From Aliiglaciecola lipolytica (GTDB lineage: Bacteria; Pseudomonadota; Gammaproteobacteria; Enterobacterales; Alteromonadaceae): DNA of 64,000 nucleotides. Each line of letters opens with the position of its first letter. Positions within the stretch are counted from its first letter, which is position 1. Below the pieces are notes generated by a model, which was given only the letters and a program-made list of their open reading frames with translations, was not told the origin of the DNA and ran no database searches. The stretch is from the NCBI RefSeq assembly GCF_018860635.1, contig NZ_JAHKPT010000030.1:111639-175638 (forward strand). The letters run 5' to 3'. The position numbers and the translations under genes are program-made. This document shows, piece after piece, positions 55,791 through 64,000 of the stretch.

Positions 55791-56183
55791 ATGAGCATGC
55801 AAGATCCTATCGCGGATATGTTTACCCGCATTCGTAACGGCCAATTGGCAAGCAAAGTAACAGTTGCTATGCCTTCTTCTAAACTTCGCGTTTCAATCGC
55901 TAAAGTTTTAAAAGATGAAGGTTATATCTCTGACTTCGCTGTGTCTGGTGACGTTAAGCCTGTAATTGAAGTAGCACTTAAATACTTCGAAGGCAAAAAA
56001 GTAATTGAGAGCATTGAACGAGTCAGTCGTCCTGGTCTGCGCATCTATAAGAAAAAAGATGAGCTTCCTAAAGTGATGGGTGGTTTGGGAATAGCTATCG
56101 TGTCTACCTCAAAAGGTGTGATGACTGACCGTGCAGCTCGTAAAGCTGGCATGGGCGGTGAGATCATCGGTTATGTAGCGTAA
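55791..56183 (+). CDS. rpsH: 30S ribosomal protein S8
   Basis: The 130-aa protein shows the S8 pattern: [55 protein letters not shown] and [21 protein letters not shown]. It binds helix 21 of 16S rRNA and in E. coli represses its own operon at rplE. Its start has GGAGTAGCC upstream and a 12-bp gap to rpsN. Confidence 0.98.
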   Translation: MSMQDPIADMFTRIRNGQLASKVTVAMPSSKLRVSIAKVLKDEGYISDFAVSGDVKPVIEVALKYFEGKKVIESIERVSRPGLRIYKKKDELPKVMGGLGIAIVSTSKGVMTDRAARKAGMGGEIIGYVA

Positions 56184-56196
56184 CGGGAGATAGAAT

Positions 56197-56730
56197 ATGT
56201 CACGTATAGCAAAAGCTCCTGTCGATATCAAATCTGGTGTAGAAGTAACTATCGCTGGTCAAGATGTCACAGTTAAAGGAAAAAACGGTACTCTAAATCG
56301 TTCATTCAACGACGCAGTTGAAGTCGTACAAGAAGAGAATCAATTGAAAGCACTTCCTCGTGAAGGTTTCGCTAACAATTGGGCTCAAGCTGGTACAGCT
56401 CGCTCTTTATTGAATGCAATGGTACATGGTGTATCTGAAGGGTTCGAAAAGAAATTACAACTAACAGGTGTTGGTTACCGTGCTCAAGCACAAGGTAGCA
56501 AACTTAACCTAACGTTGGGCTTCTCTCACCCAGTAGTTTATGAAATGCCTGCTGGTATTTCGATTGAAACTCCTACCCAAACTGAAATCGTCGTCAAAGG
56601 CGCTGATAAGCAAGTGGTAGGTCAGGTTGCAGCTAACATCCGCGCTTATCGTCCACCAGAGCCTTATAAAGGTAAGGGTGTTCGTTATGCTGATGAAGTT
56701 GTGCGTCGTAAAGAAGCTAAGAAAAAGTAG
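56197..56730 (+). CDS. rplF: 50S ribosomal protein L6
   Basis: The 177-aa protein has the L6 blocks [46 protein letters not shown] and [24 protein letters not shown]. It lies near the sarcin-ricin loop and helps bind GTPase factors. It follows rpsH after 13 bp. The length equals E. coli L6. Confidence 0.98.
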   Translation: MSRIAKAPVDIKSGVEVTIAGQDVTVKGKNGTLNRSFNDAVEVVQEENQLKALPREGFANNWAQAGTARSLLNAMVHGVSEGFEKKLQLTGVGYRAQAQGSKLNLTLGFSHPVVYEMPAGISIETPTQTEIVVKGADKQVVGQVAANIRAYRPPEPYKGKGVRYADEVVRRKEAKKK

Positions 56731-56742
56731 GTAGGTGATACG

Positions 56743-57096
56743 ATGGATAAGAAATCAGCTCGCTTGCGTCGCGCTACCCGCGCCCGCAAAAAAATTAGTG
56801 AACTGGCCGCGCATCGCTTGGTTATTAACCGCACACCTCGCCACATATACGCGCAGTTAATCGCGCCTAGTGGTTCAGAAGTGTTAGCGGCGGCTTCTAC
56901 TGTTGAAACAGAACTTCGTAATTCCCTTAAATCTACGGGTAATTCTGAAGCTGCTGCAGCAGTAGGCAAAGCGATTGCAGAACGCGCTATTGAAAAAGGC
57001 ATCAAAGAAATTGCTTTTGACCGTAGTGGTTTCAAATATCACGGTCGAGTTAAAGCATTAGCTGACGCTGCACGTGAAGCAGGCCTTCAGTTCTAG
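56743..57096 (+). CDS. rplR: 50S ribosomal protein L18
   Basis: The 117-aa protein has a basic N-terminus ([18 protein letters not shown]), [14 protein letters not shown], and the ending [21 protein letters not shown]. It binds 5S rRNA and brings it into the large subunit. Gap to rplF is 12 bp, with a GTAGGTGAT site upstream. Confidence 0.98.
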   Translation: MDKKSARLRRATRARKKISELAAHRLVINRTPRHIYAQLIAPSGSEVLAAASTVETELRNSLKSTGNSEAAAAVGKAIAERAIEKGIKEIAFDRSGFKYHGRVKALADAAREAGLQF

Positions 57097-57105
57097 GAGT
57101 TAATT

Positions 57106-57609
57106 ATGGCTAAAGTAGAAGTTCAACAACAGGGTGACCTGTTAGAAAAGCTGATCGCTGTAAACCGTGTATCAAAAGTAGTTAAAGGTGGTCGTATCTT
57201 TAGCTTTACTGCTTTGACAGTAGTTGGTGACGGAAATGGTCGTGTTGGTTTTGGTTACGGTAAGGCACGTGAAGTACCTGCTGCAATCCAAAAAGCTATG
57301 GAAAAGGCACGTCGCAATCTTGTGAACGTAGACCTTAACGGCAACACGCTACAGCATCCAATTAAAGGACGTCACTCAGGCTCCAAGGTTTACATGCAAC
57401 CAGCATCAGAAGGTACTGGTATTATTGCCGGTGGTGCAATGCGTGCAGTTCTTGAAGTTGCAGGTGTACAAAACGTACTTTCAAAATGCTACGGCTCAAC
57501 AAACCCAATCAACGTTGTTCGTGCAACAATCAATGCTTTAGTAGAGATGAACTCTCCTGAAGGGATTGCTGCAAAACGTGGATTGCCTGTTGACGAAATT
57601 TTGGGGTAA
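57106..57609 (+). CDS. rpsE: 30S ribosomal protein S5
   Basis: The 167-aa protein has the dsRNA-binding-like N-terminal domain ([35 protein letters not shown]) and the blocks [20 protein letters not shown] and [20 protein letters not shown]. Residues of the KVVKGGR loop, where spectinomycin-resistance changes occur in E. coli, look wild type. It supports decoding accuracy and mRNA entry. The start has AGGAG. Confidence 0.98.
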   Translation: MAKVEVQQQGDLLEKLIAVNRVSKVVKGGRIFSFTALTVVGDGNGRVGFGYGKAREVPAAIQKAMEKARRNLVNVDLNGNTLQHPIKGRHSGSKVYMQPASEGTGIIAGGAMRAVLEVAGVQNVLSKCYGSTNPINVVRATINALVEMNSPEGIAAKRGLPVDEILG

Positions 57610-57615
57610 TTGAAC

Positions 57616-57798
57616 ATGGCTAAGATGATTAAAGTAAAGCAAACTAAAAGCTCTATTGGTCGTCTACCTAAGCACAGAGCTACATTGACTGGTTTAGGTT
57701 TGCGTCGCATCGGGCATGTTCGTGAGTTGGAAGACACCCCAGCCGTTCGTGGCATGATCAACCGTGTATATTACATGGTCGAATTAGTGGAGGAGTAA
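57616..57798 (+). CDS. rpmD: 50S ribosomal protein L30
   Basis: The small 60-aa protein starts [20 protein letters not shown] and ends [19 protein letters not shown] 57616 is chosen over an in-frame start two codons earlier because it gives the conserved N-terminus. It follows rpsE after 6 bp and sits at the 5S rRNA side of the 50S subunit. Confidence 0.97.
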   Translation: MAKMIKVKQTKSSIGRLPKHRATLTGLGLRRIGHVRELEDTPAVRGMINRVYYMVELVEE

Positions 57799-57801
57799 GA
57801 G

Positions 57802-58236
57802 ATGAAATTAAATACTATTGCTCCTGCACCTGGAGCTAAAAATTCTGGTAAGCGCGTAGGTCGCGGTATCGGTTCAGGTCTTGGAAAAACTGGTGGCCGC
57901 GGTCACAAAGGTCAAAAGAGTCGCTCTGGCGGTTCTGTTAAGCCTGGTTTTGAAGGCGGACAAATGCCAATCCAGCGCCGTCTACCTAAGTTCGGTTTCA
58001 CTTCTCGTGTATCCTTTGTTTCTGACCAAGTTACATTGAGTGAAATTGCTAAAGTAGAAGGTGATGAGGTTTCACTAGTAACTTTGAAAGCAGCAGGTCT
58101 TATCAAAAAAGAAATGCTAAACGTCAAAGTTATGAAAAGTGGCGAAATCTCTCGTGCAGTTACTGTAAAAGGTTTAAAGGTATCTAAAGGCGCACTTGAA
58201 GCAATTCAAGCAGCTGGCGGTAAAGTAGAGGAATAA
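57802..58236 (+). CDS. rplO: 50S ribosomal protein L15
   Basis: The 144-aa protein has the Gly/Arg-rich L15 N-terminus ([20 protein letters not shown]), then [18 protein letters not shown] and a globular C-terminal part ending [11 protein letters not shown]. It acts late in 50S assembly. It is 3 bp after rpmD and 5 bp before secY, the usual order. Confidence 0.98.
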   Translation: MKLNTIAPAPGAKNSGKRVGRGIGSGLGKTGGRGHKGQKSRSGGSVKPGFEGGQMPIQRRLPKFGFTSRVSFVSDQVTLSEIAKVEGDEVSLVTLKAAGLIKKEMLNVKVMKSGEISRAVTVKGLKVSKGALEAIQAAGGKVEE

Positions 58237-58241
58237 GCTAG

Positions 58242-59561
58242 ATGGCAAAACCAGGACAGGACTCAAGCGCTAAAGGCGGCTTGAGCGAGCTTAAATCAAG
58301 ACTATTGTTCGTACTAGGTGCGATCATTGTATTTAGACTCGGTTCATATGTACCTATTCCTGGTATTGATGCCAATGTGTTAGCTCAGTTATTTGAGCAG
58401 CAAAAGGGCACTATCGTGGAAATGTTTAATATGTTTTCAGGTGGTGCACTTGAGCGCGCATCGGTTCTTGCCCTAGGTATTATGCCATATATTTCGGCTT
58501 CAATTATCATGCAGTTGCTTACAGTTGTGCATCCGCCGATGATTGAGTTGAAAAAAGAAGGCGAAGCCGGACGTCGTAAAATAAGTCAGTACACACGTTA
58601 CTTTACGTTGGTGTTGGCAACTTTCCAAGCAATTGGAATAGCGACTAATTTACCTAACTTGATTTCAGGTTTGGTGATTGCCCCTGGTTTCGGTTTTTAC
58701 TTTACAGCGGTAGTGAGTTTGGTTACTGGTACCATGTTTTTGATGTGGTTAGGTGAGCAAATTACCGAAAGAGGTATCGGTAACGGTATCTCCATTTTGA
58801 TCTTTTCTGGTATTGTTGCCGGTCTGCCTACAGCGATTGGTCAGACTGCGGAGCAAGCCAGACAAGGTGACCTGAATGTACTATTGTTATTGTTGATTGG
58901 TGTAATCATTGTAGCCATCACTTACTTTGTAGTGTTTGTTGAACGTGGTCAACGACGTATTGTTGTTAACTATGCGAAGAAACAGCAAGGCCGTAAGGTT
59001 TTTGCAGCACAAAGTACGCATTTACCTCTTAAGGTAAATATGGCCGGTGTTATTCCTCCTATCTTTGCATCTAGTATTATTTTGTTCCCTGGAACTATCG
59101 CAAGTTGGTTCGGTCAAAATGAGTCATTCTCCTGGTTACAGGATGTGGCTTTGATGTTGTCCCCTGGGCAGCCTTTGTACGTAATGTTATACGCTGCGGC
59201 GATTATCTTCTTCTGTTTCTTCTATACTGCGTTGGTATTTAACCCACGTGAGACAGCAGATAACTTGAAAAAGTCTGGTGCTTTTGTACCTGGTATTCGT
59301 CCTGGTGAGCAAACGTCTCGTTACATCGATAAAGTAATGACACGCCTTACTTTGGCAGGCGCACTTTACATAACCTTTATTTGTTTGGTGCCTGAATTCA
59401 TGTTGATCGCTTGGAACGTTCAGTTCTATTTTGGCGGTACATCACTACTTATTATCGTGGTGGTAATCATGGATTTCATGGCGCAGGTGCAGACTCATTT
59501 GATGTCACATCAATATGAATCTGTTCTTAAGAAAGCGAATCTTAAAGGCTACGGTCGTTAA
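58242..59561 (+). CDS. secY: Protein translocase subunit SecY
   Basis: The 439-aa protein has ten membrane helices and SecY signatures: [10 protein letters not shown] in the first loop, [31 protein letters not shown] (plug and TM2), [37 protein letters not shown] and the C-terminal [18 protein letters not shown]. It forms the membrane channel for Sec-dependent export with SecE and SecG. It lies between rplO and rpmJ, as in E. coli. Confidence 0.98.
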   Translation: MAKPGQDSSAKGGLSELKSRLLFVLGAIIVFRLGSYVPIPGIDANVLAQLFEQQKGTIVEMFNMFSGGALERASVLALGIMPYISASIIMQLLTVVHPPMIELKKEGEAGRRKISQYTRYFTLVLATFQAIGIATNLPNLISGLVIAPGFGFYFTAVVSLVTGTMFLMWLGEQITERGIGNGISILIFSGIVAGLPTAIGQTAEQARQGDLNVLLLLLIGVIIVAITYFVVFVERGQRRIVVNYAKKQQGRKVFAAQSTHLPLKVNMAGVIPPIFASSIILFPGTIASWFGQNESFSWLQDVALMLSPGQPLYVMLYAAAIIFFCFFYTALVFNPRETADNLKKSGAFVPGIRPGEQTSRYIDKVMTRLTLAGALYITFICLVPEFMLIAWNVQFYFGGTSLLIIVVVIMDFMAQVQTHLMSHQYESVLKKANLKGYGR

Positions 59562-59585
59562 GATAAGCGTTTACGGAGTGGTGAT

Positions 59586-59702
59586 ATGAAAGTTCGTGCA
59601 TCCGTTAAAAAGATTTGCCGTAGCTGCAAAGTCGTAAAACGCAATGGCGTGGTACGTATAATTTGTAGTTCTGACCCTAAGCATAAGCAAAGGCAAGGTT
59701 AA
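59586..59702 (+). CDS. rpmJ: 50S ribosomal protein L36
   Basis: This 38-aa gene begins [17 protein letters not shown] and ends [11 protein letters not shown]. It is the zinc-binding form, with Cys11, Cys14 and Cys27 and His32 in a ribbon. It lies 24 bp after secY with GGAGTGGT before the ATG. The zinc form needs zinc supply, of interest beside the Zur-like sites elsewhere in the window. A zinc-free paralogue, if any, is not here. Confidence 0.97.
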   Translation: MKVRASVKKICRSCKVVKRNGVVRIICSSDPKHKQRQG

Positions 59703-59834
59703 TCGAAATGTGGTATTTGGGTGAAATCGGTCATACTACCGACTCACCCAAGCTTAATTTGCAATTTGGTCATCGGGTAAGTATCCTATCGGGCTTTTTA
59801 GGCTGATGACAATAATTTAAGAGGAGTGCTGTTA
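59703..59834 (+). promoter_or_regulatory. Leader of the alpha operon, probable S4-responsive structure
   Basis: This 132-nt gap between rpmJ and rpsM folds into a long hairpin. TTGGGTGA (59717-59724) pairs with TCACCCAA (59744-59751) and TCGGT with ACCGA inside. A second pairing follows, GTCATC with GATGAC enclosing CCTA and TAGG, ending just before the rpsM ribosome site AAGAGGAG. In E. coli the same place holds the pseudoknot to which S4 binds to repress the alpha operon. Homology is inferred from position and folding only. Confidence 0.55.
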
Positions 59835-60191
59835 ATGGCCCGTATCGCTGGCATTAACATCCCTGAACACAAGCACGCTGTGATTGCTATCCAATCAATC
59901 TATGGCGTAGGCGCGACACGTGCGAAAAGCATTTGTGAAGCTGCTGGTGTTACAGAGTCAACCAAGATTAAAGATCTTGATGAAACAACGATTGACAAGC
60001 TTCGTGACGAAGTCGCGAAATTCATGGTAGAAGGTGATCTTCGCCGTGAAGTGTCAATGAACATCAAACGTTTGATGGACCTAGGTTGCTTCCGTGGTAT
60101 ACGCCACCGTCGTAGCTTACCTCTACGTGGTCAACGCACTAAAACAAATGCGCGTACCCGTAAAGGTCCTCGTAAGCCAATTAAAAAGTAA
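59835..60191 (+). CDS. rpsM: 30S ribosomal protein S13
   Basis: The 118-aa protein starts [20 protein letters not shown] and has [35 protein letters not shown] and the basic tail [18 protein letters not shown]. It contacts P-site tRNA and L5 in the subunit bridge. ATG 59835, not the in-frame start at 59826, gives the conserved N-terminus. First gene of the alpha operon. Confidence 0.98.
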   Translation: MARIAGINIPEHKHAVIAIQSIYGVGATRAKSICEAAGVTESTKIKDLDETTIDKLRDEVAKFMVEGDLRREVSMNIKRLMDLGCFRGIRHRRSLPLRGQRTKTNARTRKGPRKPIKK

Positions 60192-60203
60192 GCGAGGTTA
60201 GTT

Positions 60204-60596
60204 ATGGCTAAAGCACCTACAAAAAGCACGCGTAAGCGCGCAAAACGTCAAGTTGCAGACGGTATGGCTCATATCCATGCGTCTTTCAACAACACAATAG
60301 TGACAATTACTGACCGTCAAGGTAACGCCTTGTCTTGGGCAACGTCAGGTGGTTCAGGTTTCCGTGGTTCACGTAAATCTACCCCTTTTGCTGCACAGGT
60401 TGCTGCTGAGCGCGCAGGTATTGCTGCTCAGGATTACGGTTTGAAAAACTTAGAAGTATTCGTAAAAGGTCCAGGTCCAGGTCGTGAATCTGCAATCCGT
60501 GCTTTGAATGCAACTGGTTATAAAATCACTAATATTACCGATGTGACACCTATTCCTCACAACGGTTGTCGTCCACCGAAAAAACGTCGCGTTTAA
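60204..60596 (+). CDS. rpsK: 30S ribosomal protein S11
   Basis: The 130-aa protein has [63 protein letters not shown] and the end [13 protein letters not shown]. It lies on the 30S platform near the mRNA exit and Shine-Dalgarno helix. It follows rpsM after 12 bp with GCGAGGTTAG upstream. Confidence 0.98.
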   Translation: MAKAPTKSTRKRAKRQVADGMAHIHASFNNTIVTITDRQGNALSWATSGGSGFRGSRKSTPFAAQVAAERAGIAAQDYGLKNLEVFVKGPGPGRESAIRALNATGYKITNITDVTPIPHNGCRPPKKRRV

Positions 60597-60620
60597 TCGA
60601 CGGACAGTTGGAGAAAGATC

Positions 60621-61241
60621 ATGGCTAGATATTTGGGTCCAAAACTCAAACTTAGTCGTCGCGAAGGAACAGATTTGTTCCTTAAAAGTGGCGTTCGAGC
60701 AATTGACTCGAAATGTAAGATAGATACTGCCCCAGGTCAGCATGGAGCCCGTCGTGGCCGTTTGTCTGATTACGGTGTGCAGCTACGTGAAAAGCAAAAA
60801 GTACGTCGTATGTATGGCGTATTGGAAAAGCAGTTCCGTAACTATTATAAAGAAGCAGCGCGTTTAAAAGGCAACACAGGTGAAAACTTGCTACAGCTTT
60901 TAGAACAGCGTCTTGACAATGTTGTTTACCGTATGGGTTTTGCTAGTACACGTGCTGAAGCTCGTCAGCTAGTAAGCCATAAAGCTATTATGGTTAACGG
61001 TAAGGTTGTTAATATACCTTCTTATAATGTTTCTGCTGAAGACGTTGTTTCCGTTCGTGAGAAATCTAAAAAGCAAGCGCGTATCGTTGCTGCTTTAGAG
61101 TTGGCGGACCAACGTGAGAAACCAACTTGGATTGAAGTAGACAGCAAGAAGATGGAAGGCGTTTTCAAACGTGTTCCTGAAAGAACTGATTTGTCTGCTG
61201 AAATTAACGAACAGTTGATCGTCGAACTTTACTCTAAGTAA
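60621..61241 (+). CDS. rpsD: 30S ribosomal protein S4
   Basis: The 206-aa protein is the zinc-free form: [41 protein letters not shown] and an S4 RNA-binding domain ([27 protein letters not shown]). It starts 16S assembly and in E. coli represses the alpha operon through the leader upstream of rpsM. The start has TTGGAGAAAGATC. Confidence 0.98.
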   Translation: MARYLGPKLKLSRREGTDLFLKSGVRAIDSKCKIDTAPGQHGARRGRLSDYGVQLREKQKVRRMYGVLEKQFRNYYKEAARLKGNTGENLLQLLEQRLDNVVYRMGFASTRAEARQLVSHKAIMVNGKVVNIPSYNVSAEDVVSVREKSKKQARIVAALELADQREKPTWIEVDSKKMEGVFKRVPERTDLSAEINEQLIVELYSK

Positions 61242-61263
61242 AGCATAATCAAGAGAGGAAACA

Positions 61264-62253
61264 ATGCCGGGTTCTGTAACTGAATTCCTAAAACCAAGGT
61301 TAGTGGAAATAGAAAACTTATCACCAACACGCGCTAAAGTGACACTTGAGCCATTAGAGCGTGGTTTTGGTCATACTCTTGGTAACGCGCTTCGTCGCAT
61401 CCTTTTGTCATCGATGCCTGGTTGCGCCGTGACAGAAGTTGAAATCGATGGTGTATTACATGAGTACAGCACTAAAGAGGGTGTACAAGAAGATGTCATC
61501 GAGATTTTGCTTAACCTTAAAGGTTTGGCTGTTAAAATCGAAGGCAAAACTGAAGCTACTCTTACTTTAGTCAAGTCTGGTGCAGGCCCTGTTACTGCTG
61601 GTGATATTCAGCATGATGGAGATGTAGAGATCTTTAATCCTGACCATTTGATTTGTACGCTTACTGGCGATGCCGAGTTAAGCATGCGTATCAAAGTTGA
61701 AATGGGTCGTGGATATGTTCCTGCGTCAACTCGCCGTTCCTCTGAAGAAGATGATCGACCTATCGGTCGTTTGTTAGTTGATGCTTCTTATAGTCCAGTA
61801 GAGCGTATAGCTTATAACGTTGAATCTGCTCGTGTTGAACAACGCACAGATTTAGACAAATTAATTATTGATATGGAAACCAATGGAACTTTGGATCCGG
61901 AAGAAGCGATTCGTCGTTCAGCTACAATTTTAGCTGAGCAATTAGACGCATTCGTTGAACTTCGTGATATTTCAGAGCCTGTTGCTAAAGAAGAGAAGCC
62001 GGAATTTGATCCTATTCTTCTTCGTCCAGTTGATGATTTAGAGCTTACTGTACGTTCAGCTAACTGTTTGAAAGCTGAAGCTATCCAGTACATTGGTGAC
62101 CTGGTGCAACGCACTGAAGTTGAGCTGTTAAAAACGCCTAACTTAGGTAAGAAATCTCTTACTGAGATTAAAGACGTGTTGGCATCTCGTGGTCTTTCTT
62201 TGGGTATGCGCCTAGAAAATTGGCCTCCAGAGAGTATCGCAGAAAAAGATTAA
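61264..62253 (+). CDS. rpoA: DNA-directed RNA polymerase subunit alpha
   Basis: The 329-aa subunit has the N-terminal dimerisation domain ([26 protein letters not shown]), a linker near 235-250 and the C-terminal domain with [18 protein letters not shown] and [13 protein letters not shown], which binds UP elements and activators. The length equals E. coli alpha. It sits between rpsD and rplQ in the alpha operon with AGAGGAAACA upstream of the ATG. Confidence 0.98.
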   Translation: MPGSVTEFLKPRLVEIENLSPTRAKVTLEPLERGFGHTLGNALRRILLSSMPGCAVTEVEIDGVLHEYSTKEGVQEDVIEILLNLKGLAVKIEGKTEATLTLVKSGAGPVTAGDIQHDGDVEIFNPDHLICTLTGDAELSMRIKVEMGRGYVPASTRRSSEEDDRPIGRLLVDASYSPVERIAYNVESARVEQRTDLDKLIIDMETNGTLDPEEAIRRSATILAEQLDAFVELRDISEPVAKEEKPEFDPILLRPVDDLELTVRSANCLKAEAIQYIGDLVQRTEVELLKTPNLGKKSLTEIKDVLASRGLSLGMRLENWPPESIAEKD

Positions 62254-62295
62254 TCAGGTCGCAAGATAAACTGATTTGTAAAGAAGGATAGAGCT

Positions 62296-62697
62296 ATGCG
62301 CCATCGTAACAGTGGTCGTCAGTTAAATCGTAACAGCAGTCATCGTCAAGCAATGTTTAAAAACATGGCTGGCTCATTAGTTAAGCACGAAGTTATTAAA
62401 ACTACGTTGCCAAAAGCTAAAGAACTGCGTCGCGTAATCGAACCTCTTATCACACTTGCTAAGCAAGACAGTGTAGCTAATCGTCGTTTGGCGATGGCAC
62501 GTACTGGTGATAAAGAAGTTGTTGGTAAATTGTTTAATGAACTTGGTCCGCGCTATGAAGCTCGCCCAGGCGGATATCTTCGCATTTTAAAATGTGGTTT
62601 CCGTTCTGGTGATAACGCGCCAATGGCTTTCGTTGAACTAGTTGACCGTCCAGTTATTGAAGAAGTTGAAGAAGCTGAAGTAGTAACTGAGGAGTAA
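62296..62697 (+). CDS. rplQ: 50S ribosomal protein L17
   Basis: The 133-aa protein has the L17 N-terminal block [20 protein letters not shown], then [28 protein letters not shown] and [21 protein letters not shown] short acidic tail ([12 protein letters not shown]) extends it beyond the conserved core. It is the last gene of the cluster and is followed directly by a strong terminator. Confidence 0.98.
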   Translation: MRHRNSGRQLNRNSSHRQAMFKNMAGSLVKHEVIKTTLPKAKELRRVIEPLITLAKQDSVANRRLAMARTGDKEVVGKLFNELGPRYEARPGGYLRILKCGFRSGDNAPMAFVELVDRPVIEEVEEAEVVTEE

Positions 62698-62713
62698 TAA
62701 CTCCAAACCAATT

Positions 62714-62743
62714 AAAAAAGCCGAGCTAATGCTCGGCTTTTTT
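62714..62743. terminator. Bidirectional terminator after the ribosomal cluster
   Basis: AAAAAAGCCGAGC and GCTCGGCTTTTTT form a 13-bp stem with a TAAT loop. The A and T flanks make it work on both strands, for rplQ and for the convergent exported-repeat gene, whose stop lies 52 bp to the right. Confidence 0.93.
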
Positions 62744-62794
62744 GTATCTGCTATTTATCTAAATAATAATTAGAATAAACTGCCAGGTCGAAAC

Positions 62795-63556
62795 TTATTG
62801 GTTTTTTATGAACGCTAACTGTTCATCTGTTGCACCTGCATTTTTTGCATACTTAAATAACTCTTCAGGTGGCACCCCCGCATTAATAGCGGTCACCAAA
62901 ATTCTTCTTACACTTTCTTGCTCCTTTGATGATTCGCGTAAAGCGGTAGTAACTACCTGCTCAGCTTCATCTGGGAAGGTTGCTAATAATGCATCTACTA
63001 CATATTCACCAACAAACGGCATTGCTGAAACTGCAGTTTTGATAATTTCTACCATTTCATTTGGATGTGAGCGAGATAAAGTTTGCACGATGTTGTCTGC
63101 GGAATCTGGTTCTGTCTCCACGGCAATGCGTACAATTTCGTCCATTTCTTCAGGTGTTGAAAAGGCTGCTGCGCGAACTATAAAGTCGACATAACTAGGT
63201 TCTGCATTAATAGCTGTCTCTACAATGCTAGAGCTACTACTAATACCTTTTTCAATCGCCAAAGAAACAACTTCACCTGTTAATGCTGGTTCGGCAGAAA
63301 TAGCTGCGTGGATAATTTCTTTATACTTTTCTGGATACAAGTCTAGGGCAGTGCTTACTACTCCGATTGCTTCTCTAGGGTAATTTCCGATAATACTTTT
63401 TATTGCGCGGCCGATGGACATCGACTGATCAACTTGCTTTTTAACAAAGTCAGCGGTCAAGCGACTATTATTGTCACTAACGCCATTTGCTGGTATTGCA
63501 AATGCGTGAGTACTTAAAACGCCCAAAGCTAACACGATCGGGGTAATTTTTTTCAT
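62795..63556 (-). CDS. Exported protein made of 15-residue helical repeats, function unknown
   Basis: The 253-aa protein starts at ATG 63556 with a signal peptide (MKKITPIVLALGVLSTHAFA). Residues about 46-210 are eleven units of exactly 15 residues without gaps. Examples are EKYKEIIHAAISAEP, SYVDFIVRAAAFSTP, EEMDEIVRIAVETEP, DSADNIVQTLSRSHP and NEMVEIIKTAVSAMP. The pattern is x5-(I/V)-(I/V)-x2-(A/L)-x4-P, one short helix per unit ending in Pro, which suggests a compact alpha solenoid. The tail (VPPEELFKYAKNAGATDEQLAFIKNQ, here its core PPEELFKYAKNAGATDEQ) is a separate helical cap. I recognise no family. It lies between the ribosomal cluster and an rRNA-type promoter region, on the opposite strand. 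Confidence 0.82.
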   Translation of the reverse strand: MKKITPIVLALGVLSTHAFAIPANGVSDNNSRLTADFVKKQVDQSMSIGRAIKSIIGNYPREAIGVVSTALDLYPEKYKEIIHAAISAEPALTGEVVSLAIEKGISSSSSIVETAINAEPSYVDFIVRAAAFSTPEEMDEIVRIAVETEPDSADNIVQTLSRSHPNEMVEIIKTAVSAMPFVGEYVVDALLATFPDEAEQVVTTALRESSKEQESVRRILVTAINAGVPPEELFKYAKNAGATDEQLAFIKNQ

Positions 63557-63724
63557 AATAAACACCTACTTAGACCTACTAATCTGTAGTAAGACAACAA
63601 AAATCGTTAAGAGTTTAAAAGTAACAACAATTTGTTATAAATAATACTTTATTCGGTAATTGTTCGTTAAATAAACTGATTTCGACAATATTAAATTAAT
63701 TTCACTTTTTTTTCGGTATTAGGG

Positions 63725-63752
63725 TTGACCTAAAGTTATAAATCTCTACAAT
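63725..63752 (+). promoter_or_regulatory. Upstream promoter (P1) of a probable rRNA operon
   Basis: TTGACC (63725-63730) and TACAAT (63747-63752) are 16 bp apart, followed by the GC-rich discriminator GCGCCCAGC. The 60 bases upstream are almost purely A and T, as in an UP element. Strength and discriminator fit stringently controlled stable-RNA promoters. Confidence 0.7.
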
Positions 63753-63851
63753 GCGCCCAGCTTTTGCAGGACATCTTAAGTTTGTCAAACCAACCTTAAG
63801 AGAAGCTGAAGAAAGCGAGAAAAAAGATTAAATAATTTATAAAATAAATTG

Positions 63852-63879
63852 TTGACATCAAATACCGGAAGTGTAGAAT
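63852..63879 (+). promoter_or_regulatory. Downstream promoter (P2) of a probable rRNA operon
   Basis: TTGACA (63852-63857) and TAGAAT (63874-63879) are 16 bp apart, preceded by an AT-only UP-like stretch (63827-63850) and followed by ACGCCTCCCGC, a discriminator very typical of gammaproteobacterial rRNA promoters. Positions from about 63886 to the window end would be leader RNA. No 16S or tRNA sequence begins before 64000. Confidence 0.78.
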
Positions 63880-64000
63880 ACGCCTCCCGCTTGAGAGAGA
63901 CCTAACGGACTCACTAAGCAGAGAAAAAGTTTTCTAGGCGACGTCAAGTAATGACAGTCACCTTGCGCAAACATTATCTCAGTAATCGGACGTCACTTTG

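Noticed and set aside
55451..55855. 134-residue antisense frame over rpsN and rpsH
   Set aside because: It is antisense to two conserved ribosomal protein genes and has no independent support.

Overview
The window reads as chromosomal DNA of a marine gammaproteobacterium of the order Alteromonadales, most likely Alteromonadaceae (Alteromonas, Paraglaciecola or Glaciecola type). This is inferred from gene content: a MotX sodium-flagellar protein, many TonB-dependent receptors and lipoproteins, a beta-glucan utilisation locus and an ubiD-fre pair. It is not based on a database search. Coding density is high. I see no phage, insertion sequence, CRISPR array or tRNA gene.

Region 1 (1-23.7 kb) is a beta-1,3-glucan (laminarin-type) utilisation locus. 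It holds two GH3 glucosidases (one cut by the window edge), a GPH-family symporter, an outer-membrane TonB-dependent receptor, and two GH16 lipoproteins. One GH16 carries three copies of a C-terminal module and the other an N-terminal malectin domain. There is also a large phosphorylase of GH94/GH149 type, a BNR-propeller lipoprotein and a sugar-porter MFS transporter. Downstream of the receptor lie a flavin-dependent halogenase-like protein, a SapC-like protein and a JmjC/cupin_8 protein, a cassette whose job is not known. The inferred route is surface cleavage by GH16, uptake by the receptor and inner-membrane symporters, then cytoplasmic phosphorolysis and GH3 hydrolysis. A decayed lipoprotein gene sits at 21.7-22.0 kb.

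Region 2 (23.9-44.7 kb) is mixed. It has a LytS/LytTR two-component pair with its own terminator, an RND efflux adaptor and pump, a DUF2797 protein, a periplasmic histidine phosphatase, a TPR-GGDEF diguanylate cyclase, DNA polymerase II, a DUF2892 membrane protein behind a perfect FNR-type box, a lone receiver protein and a PatB-type C-S lyase. It continues with an Nramp-like transporter lacking the usual metal-ligand motif, a His/Glu-rich ZnuD-like receptor behind two Zur-like boxes, a UPF0149 protein, MotX, a TIGR02647 protein and a small exported protein.

Region 3 (44.8-54 kb) is mostly housekeeping: ubiD-fre, rnr-rlmB, a long-chain acyl-CoA synthetase and a DUF4397 lipoprotein.

Region 4 (54-62.7 kb) is the complete spc-alpha ribosomal protein cluster, rplN to rplQ, including secY, rpmJ and rpoA. 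It is closed by a strong terminator and, unusually, is not preceded by the S10 operon. An exported protein built of 15-residue repeats follows. The window ends in what looks like the tandem-promoter leader of a ribosomal RNA operon.
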